From Hymenobacter persicinus (GTDB taxonomy: Bacteria > Bacteroidota > Bacteroidia > Cytophagales > Hymenobacteraceae): a DNA stretch of 64,000 nucleotides. Where the stretch lies: contig NZ_SEWE01000004.1 in assembly GCF_004167665.1 (NCBI RefSeq), positions 140,756 through 204,755 of the forward strand, in the 5' to 3' direction. Both the position numbers and the translations under genes were made by a program. Positions within the stretch are counted from its first letter, which is position 1. Each line of letters opens with the position of its first letter. Shown piece by piece: positions 35,028-43,186 of the stretch. Below the pieces are notes generated by a model that ran no database searches, was not told the origin of the DNA, and was given only the letters and a program-made list of their open reading frames with translations.

Positions 35028-35654
35028 ATGTCTTTGATTACCCCGGTGCTGGTTCGCGGCATCAACAACCTGTCGGATGCCCGTTACTGCGCCGGCATGG
35101 GCGCCGATTACCTCACTTTCCGCCTCGACCCGGTGCTGCCGGAGTTTCTGCAGCCCGAAGCGGTGCAGGAGCTCAGCGGCTGGGTGGCGGGCGTGCAGCT
35201 CGTGGGCGAGTTTGACACGCTGCCGGTTGAGGAAATCAACGCCATTGCCCAGGCCTGCCGCCTCGACTACGTGCTGCTCCACCGCCGCCGCACGCCCGAG
35301 GAGCTGGCCCAGCTGCGCGTGCCGGCCCTGAAGCTCATCAAGTGGATTCCGGACATGCTGCTGGAAGACGTGGAAAAGCGCTTCCGCGACCAGCAGAATC
35401 AAGTAGCCGGTTTTCTGCTGGCCACCGCCCCGTCCGAGCCGCTGACCACGATGCAGCGCACCCAGCTCATTCAGCAGTGCCGCACCTATAAGATCTGGCT
35501 GGGCGTAGGCTTTGCTGCCCCGCTGAGCGTACGCCGCCTAGTGGAGGAAGTACAGCCCACGGGCATCGTGCTCGAGGGCGGGGAGGAAATCAAGCCCGGC
35601 CTGCGCGACTTCACGGAGCTGGAAGCCATTTTTGAGCAGCTGGAGGAAGAATAA
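35028..35654 (+). CDS. TrpF-like protein without the catalytic residues, 208 aa
   Basis: Resembles phosphoribosylanthranilate isomerase over its whole length: an N-terminal strand (LVRGINNLSDARYCAGMGAD) and the terminal phosphate-binding region (WLGVGFAAPLS, then GIVLEGGEEIKPGLRD). However the catalytic Cys of the K-x-C-G motif is replaced (LVRG), and the region carrying the catalytic Asp and the GGTG loop is not recognisable. It is therefore probably a TrpF-fold paralogue with another role. No other trp gene is nearby. Confidence 0.6.
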   Translation: MSLITPVLVRGINNLSDARYCAGMGADYLTFRLDPVLPEFLQPEAVQELSGWVAGVQLVGEFDTLPVEEINAIAQACRLDYVLLHRRRTPEELAQLRVPALKLIKWIPDMLLEDVEKRFRDQQNQVAGFLLATAPSEPLTTMQRTQLIQQCRTYKIWLGVGFAAPLSVRRLVEEVQPTGIVLEGGEEIKPGLRDFTELEAIFEQLEEE

Positions 35655-35693
35655 CTAGTCCGGCCGCCTTGGCACCGGCCCCCAATTAGCATA

Positions 35694-35727
35694 AAAAAAG
35701 GCGGCCCAGGTACGGGCCGCCTTTTTT
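35694..35727. terminator. bidirectional terminator between TrpF-like gene and trmB
   Basis: Perfect 14-bp stem, AAAAAAGGCGGCCC (35694-35707) and GGGCCGCCTTTTTT (35714-35727). Confidence 0.9.
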
Positions 35728-35759
35728 ACGAGTTCTGTGGCTAACTGCTGGTTGGGAGG

Positions 35760-36422
35760 TTAACTCAGCGTGCCCTGCAGGTACTTGATGGGAATGCCCT
35801 CAGCCCGGAAGCGGCGCTCGTAGTGGGTCTGGATGTCTTCGGCGTGGGGCAGCAGCTCAGGCGTAGCGTAGAGGTCCTTGGTATGGGCCAGCACCGTGGC
35901 GCCGGGTCGCTGCTGCACTACTTCCAGGGAATAGTCGAACAGGGCCTCGTCATCGGTTTTGAGGTGGACCAGGCCGCCGGGGCGCAGAATCTGCTGGTAG
36001 AGGTCCAGAAAGCGCGGAGCCGTCAGGCGGCGCTTGGCGTCGCCCAGGCGCGGCCGCGGGTCGGGAAACGTAATCCAGATTTCGGCCAGCTCGCCGGGGC
36101 CGAAGTGCTGGAGCAGGTCCAGGGCCCGCATGCGCACGAAGCCCACGTTGGTCAGCCCCAGCTCCTGGGCCCGGTGGCTGCCCTTCCAGATCCGGTCCCC
36201 CTTGATATCGAGGCCCAGGAAGTTACGGTCGGGGTAGCGCGCGGCCAGCCCCACGGTGTAGTCGCCCTTACCGCAGCCCACTTCCAGGGTGATGGGCCCG
36301 GGCTGGGCGAAAAACTCGGTTTGCCAGCGGCCGGCGAGCTGCTGAAAGTTGGCTTTGCCCGGCTCCACAATGTCCGGCCGCTCGGCGTTGCTGGCGAAGC
36401 GCTTCTGTTTTACTCGACTCAT
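35760..36422 (-). CDS. trmB: tRNA (guanine-N7)-methyltransferase
   Basis: SAM-dependent enzyme that makes m7G46 in tRNA. The SAM-binding motif LEVGCGKGDYTVGLA is at about residues 47-61; ITFPDPRPRLGDAKRRL is the family signature around the catalytic Asp, and TDDEALFDYSLE follows. Length 220 fits. It starts only 9 bp after the folC stop, so the two are co-transcribed. Confidence 0.95.
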   Translation of the reverse strand: MSRVKQKRFASNAERPDIVEPGKANFQQLAGRWQTEFFAQPGPITLEVGCGKGDYTVGLAARYPDRNFLGLDIKGDRIWKGSHRAQELGLTNVGFVRMRALDLLQHFGPGELAEIWITFPDPRPRLGDAKRRLTAPRFLDLYQQILRPGGLVHLKTDDEALFDYSLEVVQQRPGATVLAHTKDLYATPELLPHAEDIQTHYERRFRAEGIPIKYLQGTLS

Positions 36423-36431
36423 AGGGGTACT

Positions 36432-37736
36432 TTACGCGGAATATAACTCGGCCACTTCGGCCACCACAAAGGTACTGCCCCCGATGAAGACCACGTCATC
36501 GGCGGCGGCGGCGGCCCGGGCGGCGGCCACGGCGGCCCCCACCGGCCCGTACACGGTGCCGCGCAACCCGGCCGCCGCCGCCCGCTCCGCCAGCTCGGCC
36601 GCCGGCAAGGCCCGCGGAATGTCGGCCTGACAGAAGTAGTAGCGGGCATCGGCGGGCAGCAGGCCCAGCATCTTGGTCACGTCCTTGTCATTGACGGCGC
36701 CCAGCACGAAGTGGAGCTGCCGATACGGGAGCCGGGCCAGCTGGGCCGTCACAAACCGGATACCGGCCTCGTTATGGCCCGTGTCGCAGACGACCAGCGG
36801 ACGACGGCCCAGGATGGTCCAGCGGCCGCGGAAGCCGGTCAGGCGGCCGACCTGCCCGAGGCCCGTGCGCACGGCGGCCTCCGGAATCACGAAGCCCTGG
36901 CGGCGCAGCTCGGCCAGCGTGGCCAGCACCCCGGCCACGTTCAGGCGCTGGTAGTCGCCGGCCAGGGCCAGCGCCACGGCGTCGAGCTCTGCCGCGCCCC
37001 GGATCTGCACGGTTTGGGTGGCGGCGTCGGGGGCGGCCTCCCCGACCGGCGTTACGCGGTAGTGCTGGTCGGCAAAGAGCAACGGGGCCCCGAGTTCCCG
37101 GGCCTTGTGCTCGAACACGGCGGCTATCTCGGGCTGGGTCTGGCTGATGACCACCGGCACGCCGGGCTTGATAATACCCGCTTTTTCGCCCGCAATTTCG
37201 GGCAGCGTGTCACCCAGCAGGTTCTGGTGGTCGTAGCTGATGTTGGTTATCAGCGACACGAGCGGGGTGATGATGTTGGTCGAGTCGAGCCGGCCGCCCA
37301 GCCCTACTTCCACAATGGCCACGTCGACCCGCTGCTCGGCGAAGTAGGAATACGCCAGCGCCACGCACATCTCGAAAAACGAGGGCTGCACCGGCGCAAA
37401 CTGCGGCCACCACTTTTCCACCCACGCCACCAGATACTCCGGGGCCAGGTCCTGCCCGTTGACTTTGATGCGCTCGGTGAATTCGCGCAAATGCGGGGAC
37501 GTGTAGAGCCCGACTTTGTAGCCAGCCGCCTGTAGCGTGGCCGCCAGCAAATTCGAGGAGCTACCCTTGCCGTTGGTGCCCGCTACGTGCACGGCCCGGA
37601 ACTGCCGCTCCGGGTGGCCCAGCAGCGCAGCCAGCGCCTCAATGTTGCCCAGCCCCTTCTTGAACCCGGCTTCGCCCACCCGCTGAAACATGGGAAGCTG
37701 GGCGTAGAGAAAAGCGAGGGTTTCGGCGTAGGTCAT
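36432..37736 (-). CDS. folC: bifunctional folylpolyglutamate synthase/dihydrofolate synthase
   Basis: Mur-ligase family enzyme that adds glutamate to folates (and to dihydropteroate). The ATP-binding loop VAGTNGKGSSSNL lies near residue 53; SYDHQNLLGDTLPEIAGEKAGI is the characteristic downstream block, and CDTGHNEAGI lies in the C-terminal domain. 434 residues, normal. It follows the tonB-like gene at 91 bp and precedes trmB. Confidence 0.95.
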   Translation of the reverse strand: MTYAETLAFLYAQLPMFQRVGEAGFKKGLGNIEALAALLGHPERQFRAVHVAGTNGKGSSSNLLAATLQAAGYKVGLYTSPHLREFTERIKVNGQDLAPEYLVAWVEKWWPQFAPVQPSFFEMCVALAYSYFAEQRVDVAIVEVGLGGRLDSTNIITPLVSLITNISYDHQNLLGDTLPEIAGEKAGIIKPGVPVVISQTQPEIAAVFEHKARELGAPLLFADQHYRVTPVGEAAPDAATQTVQIRGAAELDAVALALAGDYQRLNVAGVLATLAELRRQGFVIPEAAVRTGLGQVGRLTGFRGRWTILGRRPLVVCDTGHNEAGIRFVTAQLARLPYRQLHFVLGAVNDKDVTKMLGLLPADARYYFCQADIPRALPAAELAERAAAAGLRGTVYGPVGAAVAAARAAAAADDVVFIGGSTFVVAEVAELYSA

Positions 37737-37826
37737 GCGGCAGGAACGAGGGAAACAGGGTGTAAAAGTAATGCCGCCGGCCGGAAAACTCCGACCGACG
37801 GCTTACTGAACTTGAACGGCCGGCGC

Positions 37827-38711
37827 TTAGCGGACCGTAATCTTAAAGGTGTAGAAGCCCGTGGCGCCCCCAGCCGTGGAGCTGGTGCGGCGGAAGTCGG
37901 CGTTTTGCAGGGCATCCCGGCACACCTTTTCCTGGGCCGGCGACACGTTGCCCGACACTTTGGTCACGGCTTCCACTTCCCCGTCGGCGTTGATTTTGAT
38001 TTTGAAGCGCACAAAGCCCGAGGAGTTGTCCAGGGCTGGGGCTTCGGGCTTGGTCACGAAGGCCCAGCCGCTCATTTCCAGCCCGCCCGAGCCGGGGCTG
38101 CTGCCCGAGCCCCCGCTGCCGGGCTGCCCGTAGAGAGCCTTGGCGTCGAGGGAGCCGTTGGGGTTGCCCTGGTCGCCGACGGCGCCGGCCCGGTCGCCAT
38201 TGTTGTTGCCGGTGGCGTTGTTGCTGGAGCCGTTTTCGCCGTTGCCGCCCCCGTTGGCGCTGCCCTTGGGCGTGTAGAGCGTGCGGGGCTTTTCAACGGG
38301 CTTGGGCACTTCCTTCACCTCTTCCTTGCGCGGGGCAGCCTTCTCCACCGGCGGTACGCTCACCGGGCTTTCCTCGGCCTCGCTGGTCACGATTTTATCT
38401 TCCGCGGCCGGCGTCGGGTCGGGCGGCGTGGCTTCCTGCACGGGGCGCGGCGTGGGGTCGGGGGAGGAAGCGGGCGGGCGGCTGTCCTCGCGGTTCTGCG
38501 ACTCGTTGGCCACGGCCTTGCTTTGAATGTCGCCGGAGCCAGCTTCATCCACGCCGTAGTTGAGTTCTACCCCGTCGCCGCCGAAGGCCACCAGCGGCGG
38601 GTCGGGGCCTTTGAAGACGGTAAACACAAAGGCCGCGGCCAGCAGCGCATGAATAGCCACCGTGCCAATTATCGCCTCGCGGCGGTGCTCTTCGCGGTAG
38701 TCTATGGGCAT
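37827..38711 (-). CDS. TonB-like energy transducer, 294 aa
   Basis: Envelope protein that links the ExbB/ExbD proton channel to outer-membrane receptors. One membrane helix near the start (EAIIGTVAIHALLAAAFVFTV), a long periplasmic Pro-rich and Gly/Asn-rich segment, and a C-terminal beta domain (SGFVRFKIKINADGEVEAVT) of the TonB type. The repeated Pro/Glu/Lys linker is as expected. It is downstream of exbD and exbB in the same direction, which fixes the role better than sequence does. Confidence 0.85.
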   Translation of the reverse strand: MPIDYREEHRREAIIGTVAIHALLAAAFVFTVFKGPDPPLVAFGGDGVELNYGVDEAGSGDIQSKAVANESQNREDSRPPASSPDPTPRPVQEATPPDPTPAAEDKIVTSEAEESPVSVPPVEKAAPRKEEVKEVPKPVEKPRTLYTPKGSANGGGNGENGSSNNATGNNNGDRAGAVGDQGNPNGSLDAKALYGQPGSGGSGSSPGSGGLEMSGWAFVTKPEAPALDNSSGFVRFKIKINADGEVEAVTKVSGNVSPAQEKVCRDALQNADFRRTSSTAGGATGFYTFKITVR

Positions 38712-38741
38712 GACTCGTTGGTTTTTAGTTGGTGGTTTTTA

Positions 38742-38804
38742 GTTTTTGGCTTTGGCTATTCAGTCAACGTATTTGCCTTCGCTTGCGTGACCAAAACCAA
38801 AAAC
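38742..38804 (-). repeat. low-complexity inverted repeat in the exbD-tonB spacer
   Basis: GTTTTTGGCTTTGG (38742-38755) and CCAAAACCAAAAAC (38791-38804) pair over 14 bp; the single mismatch becomes a G-U pair on the transcribed strand. The units GGTTTTTAGT extend outward to 38718. Confidence 0.7.
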
Positions 38805-38829
38805 AAATTACCCAAAACCAGCCGAAAGC

Positions 38830-39240
38830 TTACTTGGCGGCGGCCTGCTGGGCCTGGGTAGCCATCACCATCTTCACCTTGAGGCGGTTGCCGATTTCGA
38901 GGATGTCGACCAGCTTCTGCACGTTCAGCGACGAGTCGACGCGCAGCACCACGGTGGGGCTGTCGAGGCCGGCAATGCGCTGGGCCAGGGCCGTTTCGAG
39001 GGTGGCAGCCGTCACGGGCTGACGGTCCAGAAAGTAGGCCCCGGCCGCATCCACCGACACGTTAATGGTCTGCTTCATGACGGCCTTGCCCGAGCGGGCA
39101 TTGGGCAGCATGAGCTTAATCACGTTGGGGTTCACCATCGTCGACACAATCAAAAAGAACAGCATCAGAAAGAACATGATGTCGTTCATCGAGCTGGTCT
39201 CGACGTGCGAGGAAAGCTTACGGCGCCGGCTGAGGTCCAT
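38830..39240 (-). CDS. exbD: ExbD/TolR biopolymer transport protein, 136 aa
   Basis: One transmembrane helix near the N-terminus with the essential Asp (MNDIMFFLMLFFLIVS, Asp 20) that takes part in proton conduction, then a periplasmic TolR/ExbD domain. Start ATG 39240 is the conserved MDLSRRRKLSSH. Partner of ExbB immediately upstream. Confidence 0.93.
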   Translation of the reverse strand: MDLSRRRKLSSHVETSSMNDIMFFLMLFFLIVSTMVNPNVIKLMLPNARSGKAVMKQTINVSVDAAGAYFLDRQPVTAATLETALAQRIAGLDSPTVVLRVDSSLNVQKLVDILEIGNRLKVKMVMATQAQQAAAK

Positions 39241-39242
39241 GG

Positions 39243-39354
39243 GGTGAGATGGTGAGATGGTGAGATGGTGAGTTTGATGTTCTGGTGGCATAAACCGCGC
39301 GGCTTGCGCCAGCGGCACGACAACTCACCAGTTCACTATCTCACCAGTTCACTA
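39243..39354 (-). repeat. tandem and inverted low-complexity repeat in the exbB-exbD spacer
   Basis: An 8-bp unit GGTGAGAT is repeated 3.75 times at 39243-39272. The complementary side at 39321-39354 has two copies of CTCACCAGTTCACTA. The two arms can pair imperfectly over about 23 bp around a core that can itself fold. Confidence 0.75.
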
Positions 39355-40062
39355 CTAGTTGTCCTGAAGAATGTCCATGAACTCGATGGCCGAGTTTTCC
39401 ATGCGGAACACGAGGCGCTCGACCATGATGCTGAGCCAGTGGTAGCCGATGTGGGCAATGATACCCACAATCAGGCCCGCGGCTGAGGTCACCATCTTGG
39501 TGTACAGACCACCCGAAATCTGGGCGATGCCAAAGTCGCCGGTGGCGCTGATGGCGTAGAAAATCTTGATTACGCCGATGATGGTACCCACGAAGCCCAG
39601 CATGGGCGCGATGCCGGCAATGATGCCCAGGATGCTGATGTTCTTCTCGAGGCGGGCAATTTCGATCTTGCCCACGTTTTCCACGCTGGCCTCAATGTCT
39701 TTGAGGGGTTGGCCGATGCGGCGGATACCTTTTTCCACCATGCGGGCCAGCGGCGACGGGTTTTGGGCGCAGAGCATCTTGGCCCCCTGCAAGTCCCCTT
39801 TCACCATCAGCCCGCGGATACCGGCCATAAAGGCGTCGGGGTTGACGGCGGCCCGGCGGATGGTGATGAAGCGCTCAATGATGATGTAGAGCGACACAAA
39901 AGAGAGAAAGAACAGCGGGAGCATGATCCAGCCGCCCTTCAGAATCAGGTCGAGCAGGGAAAGGTCGCCGGTGACCGTGGGGGCACCCGCGGCAACGGCG
40001 GTGGCGGCAGTATCGGTGGCGGTGGTAGCGGCGGTGGTAATCTGCAGCAGGAATGCGGTCAT
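39355..40062 (-). CDS. exbB: ExbB/MotA/TolQ proton channel protein
   Basis: Inner-membrane channel subunit that forms a pentamer around ExbD. 235 residues; hydrophobic helices at about 33-55, 130-150 and 170-195, with the conserved IISILGIIAGIAPMLGFVGTIIGVI block. The Ala-rich N-terminus is longer than in E. coli, as in other Bacteroidota. It starts 1 bp before the HU/SPOR gene stop. Confidence 0.93.
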   Translation of the reverse strand: MTAFLLQITTAATTATDTAATAVAAGAPTVTGDLSLLDLILKGGWIMLPLFFLSFVSLYIIIERFITIRRAAVNPDAFMAGIRGLMVKGDLQGAKMLCAQNPSPLARMVEKGIRRIGQPLKDIEASVENVGKIEIARLEKNISILGIIAGIAPMLGFVGTIIGVIKIFYAISATGDFGIAQISGGLYTKMVTSAAGLIVGIIAHIGYHWLSIMVERLVFRMENSAIEFMDILQDN

Positions 40063-40063
40063 G

Positions 40064-41218
40064 CTAGTAATTGAGAACCCAAAGATCAGAACCTAAGTGC
40101 TTCCGCACCAGGGGCAATTGTTGCTGAGCCTGCGCCTTGCTGGCGAAGTCGACGGCCGAGAGGCGGTACTTGCGGCTGCCCGGGGCCGGCAGCACCACTT
40201 TGGCGTCCTTGTGGCCGTGGCGAACCAACGCCAGGCGACCTTTTTCGGCGTGGGCCAAGGTGGTGTAGGCGCCCACAATGATGTAGGAACGACCCGTACG
40301 GCTTTTAATTGTGGTCGGGCCGCCGGCCGGGGCCAGCGCCGGAGCGACTACGCCAGCCTTGGCTACCGGGGCTACTGACGCGGCCGGGGCGGCCTTGGTT
40401 GCAGCCGGCGTTACTACCGCCGCGGGTTTGCGCCCGGCCGTCTTCGCGGGCACCACAGCCTTGGCAGCGGCCGGAGCCACGGCCGCGGGAATCACGGTGG
40501 CCGCGGCGGGCGTCGACTCCGTCCAGTTGCTATTGGCCAGCGTGGCCTGCTGCCGGGCCAGGGTTGGCTGCTCGGCCGCGGAGGTCGTTTCGGTGACTTC
40601 CGCCGCCTGATTCAGATCTATTCTAAGACTTTCAGGCAGATACCCCAATTTCAAGGCGCCCTGGTAGTTAGCCGACAGAATCAAACCCGCAATAAGAGCA
40701 GTGGCCATTACTTTCAGAGTCTTGGCCAGGCGGCGCGAGCGGCGCACGGTGAGCAGCGGCGCGGCCGGCTGCCGGTCGCGGGCCAGCAGGGCGTCGGTGG
40801 CCCGGATGGGGCGCGAGACCAGCTCGGGCAGGCCGTAGCTGGCTGCCAGCAGGTTCTGGTGGCCGGTGTACTCAAAGTCGAGGCCGCGGCCCGCGGTGCG
40901 GCGGAAAATACCGATGCCGGGCAGCTCCGTGCGCTGGCCGGCTTCCAGTTCGGCCTGCAGCCCCAGCACGGCCTCGCGCACGAGCTGCCGGGCCTGGGTG
41001 GGCGACACCTGCAGGGTGGCGCTCAAGGCGTCCACCAGCAAGCCGTCGTTGCGGGTCAGCGACTGGTTGAAGGCTACGTGCTTGGCCGGCGGGGCCAGCG
41101 TGTGGCGCACGGGGTGAATCTGAGCCGGCGCATAGTCGGCAATCAGGCCGCCAAAGTCCGGAATGATAACGCAGTCGTGGTCCCGGAGCAGGGTGCGGAT
41201 ATGGTCGGAAAGCTGCAT
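40064..41218 (-). CDS. membrane protein with HU-like N-terminus and SPOR-like C-terminus, 384 aa
   Basis: The N-terminal 100 residues (MQLSDHIRTLLRDHDCVIIP...GIGIFRR) resemble the HU-CCDC81 domain found in Bacteroidota envelope proteins. A transmembrane helix follows (VMATALIAGLILSANY), then an Ala/Pro/Thr-rich stretch and a C-terminal SPOR-like domain (SYIIVGAYTTLAHAEKGRL to KHLGSDLWVLNY) that would bind peptidoglycan. It thus probably bridges cytoplasm and cell wall. It is translationally close to exbB (1-bp gap). Confidence 0.75.
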   Translation of the reverse strand: MQLSDHIRTLLRDHDCVIIPDFGGLIADYAPAQIHPVRHTLAPPAKHVAFNQSLTRNDGLLVDALSATLQVSPTQARQLVREAVLGLQAELEAGQRTELPGIGIFRRTAGRGLDFEYTGHQNLLAASYGLPELVSRPIRATDALLARDRQPAAPLLTVRRSRRLAKTLKVMATALIAGLILSANYQGALKLGYLPESLRIDLNQAAEVTETTSAAEQPTLARQQATLANSNWTESTPAAATVIPAAVAPAAAKAVVPAKTAGRKPAAVVTPAATKAAPAASVAPVAKAGVVAPALAPAGGPTTIKSRTGRSYIIVGAYTTLAHAEKGRLALVRHGHKDAKVVLPAPGSRKYRLSAVDFASKAQAQQQLPLVRKHLGSDLWVLNY

Positions 41219-41389
41219 CAGGCGGCAAGAGTTACGAAAGGGTGAGCGTAGGAGTCGGCCCGGCAACGCGAAAGACCTTCCGAGCGGCCGGCCCCCTCCT
41301 GCCGGGCGGCAGAAAAGTGGGTTGCGGGCGACCAGAAGGCCTTGCGGGTACTAGGAAGCGGACAGATACGGCATCAACGCAATCAGGTT

Positions 41390-43096
41390 CTAGAAGTCGT
41401 AGGTGGCACCCGCCAGCACGTTGAGGCCCTTCACCGGATAGTTCAGGAACCGCTCGTACTTGCGGTTGAGCAGGTTATTGCCCGAAGCAAAGATGGACAG
41501 ATTTTCCATAATACGGTAATCGGCGCGCAGGTTCAGGTCGATTACGGCGTCGGTGGCCTTCACCACGCCCACCAGCGGCCGGGGCAGCGGCTGGGTTACG
41601 TCGCGCTGATACTCGGTGCCAAAACTGCTGCTATAGGTGTAAAGCTCAGCGCCCAGCAGCAGCTTGCTGTACATGTTGTAGGTGGCAAACAGCGTGCTCT
41701 GGAAGGCCGGCCGGTGGTAGGCTTTGGCCAGGGAATGCACCTTGTAGCCGTTGTAGTCGGCCTTGAAGCCGATGCGGACCTGCTCGGCGGCGTTGTAGAG
41801 GATTTCGCCGTGCACGTTCACCAGCTGGGTGGCCTTCTTGTCATAGACGAGGTCAAACTTGGCTGAGTCCCGCGCCGAGTTGTTGTAGAAGTACAGGTTT
41901 CGGTCGTTGCTGAGCGTGACCTTGGCATTCACGCTCAGGGCCCGGGCCGGGGTGGCGTTGAAGCCGAAGTAAAGCGTGGGGCCGCGGTGGGTATCAGCCA
42001 CGCGCTGGCGGGAAGCCAGCCACTGGTTTTCGGTGCTCAAATCGTAGAGCGTGACGCGCTGCAAGCCCCCGCCCAGGCCGGCGAAGGCCACGAATTTGTC
42101 TTCGGCCACGGTGTAGCCCACCCGGATGGCCGGGTAGACGTTGAACTGCTGGGCCCGGCGGATGGTGTCGCCGGTGTAGCCCAGCGTGGCGCCCACCGAC
42201 AGGTGGAGCCGGTCCAGGGCCAGCTCGTAGGCGGGCGTGACCTGCACGAAAGGCCGGCTCACGGAGTAGGCCGAATCCTTCTGGGAGATGAACGACACGT
42301 CCCCGTTCACGCTCACCTTGCTGGTTTCGCTGAGCACGTAGGCCGACCGGAGCTCGGCGTGCACGTTGCTTTCGGTGGCCTTGAAGTTGTCTTTCCAATA
42401 GTTGAAGCCCAGGCCAAAATCGTACTGGAAGGCCGCGTCGGCGGCGCGGTTGCGGGCGTAGACCCGGGCCGCGGCCCGGGTGAAGACCTGCTTGAGCTTG
42501 TCGGTTTCGGGCGGCAGGCGCAGGGTGTTGCGGTTGTAGCCGTAGAAGTTGTACCGCTCCCGGCCCAGGTCGATTTTGGCCCCCAGCGTGGTGGCGCCGC
42601 TGTAGGTTTCGCCGTTCAGGCCCAGGCTGTTCTGGCTAAAGCCCGAGTTCTTCTTGTCGACGGGGCCGTTGGCGGAGGCCATGTGGCTGAAGTCGAGGCC
42701 GTAGGAAGCGGCGTCGGAGCGGGTATTGTGCAAATAGATTTTGCCGTAGGTCGTGCCGTAGTTGCCCAGGCCGGCCTTCACGTAGTTGCCGGTTTGCGGG
42801 GCCAGCTCCTCGGCCCGGATGGTGAGCACGCGCACCGAGGGGTTGAGCCGGTCGGCGGGCAGGCGGAAATCGGGGTACGTGTAGCTGACCTTGCCAGCCT
42901 GCTTGGTGGGCGGGTCGATGCGGATTTTCTCGAAGTTGCGCGTGGCCTCGGGCAGCTGGTTTACCCGCTCCTTGACGATTTCGATTTCGGCGTCTTCAAT
43001 CTTGCCCCCGGTTTTGCCGGTGCGCTGGGCCTGGGCGGCCAGCGGCGCGGCGGCGGTCAGCAGTACGGCCAGGGCCAATGGTTGACGAAGGGTCAT
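41390..43096 (-). CDS. outer-membrane beta-barrel protein resembling a receptor without a plug, 568 aa
   Basis: Signal peptide (MTLRQPLALAVLLTAAAPLA), a short periplasmic region and then many amphipathic beta strands ending GLNVLAGATYDF. The C-terminal half resembles the barrel of TonB-dependent receptors, including NNLLNRKYERFLNYPVKG, but no plug domain is visible at the usual place. Lies between the giant TPR protein and the HU/SPOR gene, all in one direction. Likely part of an envelope complex. Confidence 0.75.
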   Translation of the reverse strand: MTLRQPLALAVLLTAAAPLAAQAQRTGKTGGKIEDAEIEIVKERVNQLPEATRNFEKIRIDPPTKQAGKVSYTYPDFRLPADRLNPSVRVLTIRAEELAPQTGNYVKAGLGNYGTTYGKIYLHNTRSDAASYGLDFSHMASANGPVDKKNSGFSQNSLGLNGETYSGATTLGAKIDLGRERYNFYGYNRNTLRLPPETDKLKQVFTRAAARVYARNRAADAAFQYDFGLGFNYWKDNFKATESNVHAELRSAYVLSETSKVSVNGDVSFISQKDSAYSVSRPFVQVTPAYELALDRLHLSVGATLGYTGDTIRRAQQFNVYPAIRVGYTVAEDKFVAFAGLGGGLQRVTLYDLSTENQWLASRQRVADTHRGPTLYFGFNATPARALSVNAKVTLSNDRNLYFYNNSARDSAKFDLVYDKKATQLVNVHGEILYNAAEQVRIGFKADYNGYKVHSLAKAYHRPAFQSTLFATYNMYSKLLLGAELYTYSSSFGTEYQRDVTQPLPRPLVGVVKATDAVIDLNLRADYRIMENLSIFASGNNLLNRKYERFLNYPVKGLNVLAGATYDF

Positions 43097-43186
43097 ATGG
43101 TAGGGCTTAGGGTCTTGGGGCAGCGGCGGCTAGGCCAGGCAGCCCCCGGGACTTGCAGAGGTGAGGTAAAAAGGCTGTTCCGGCGA

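Noticed and set aside
39243..39272. CRISPR-like array
   Set aside because: The 8-bp unit repeats without spacers; no cas genes in the window.
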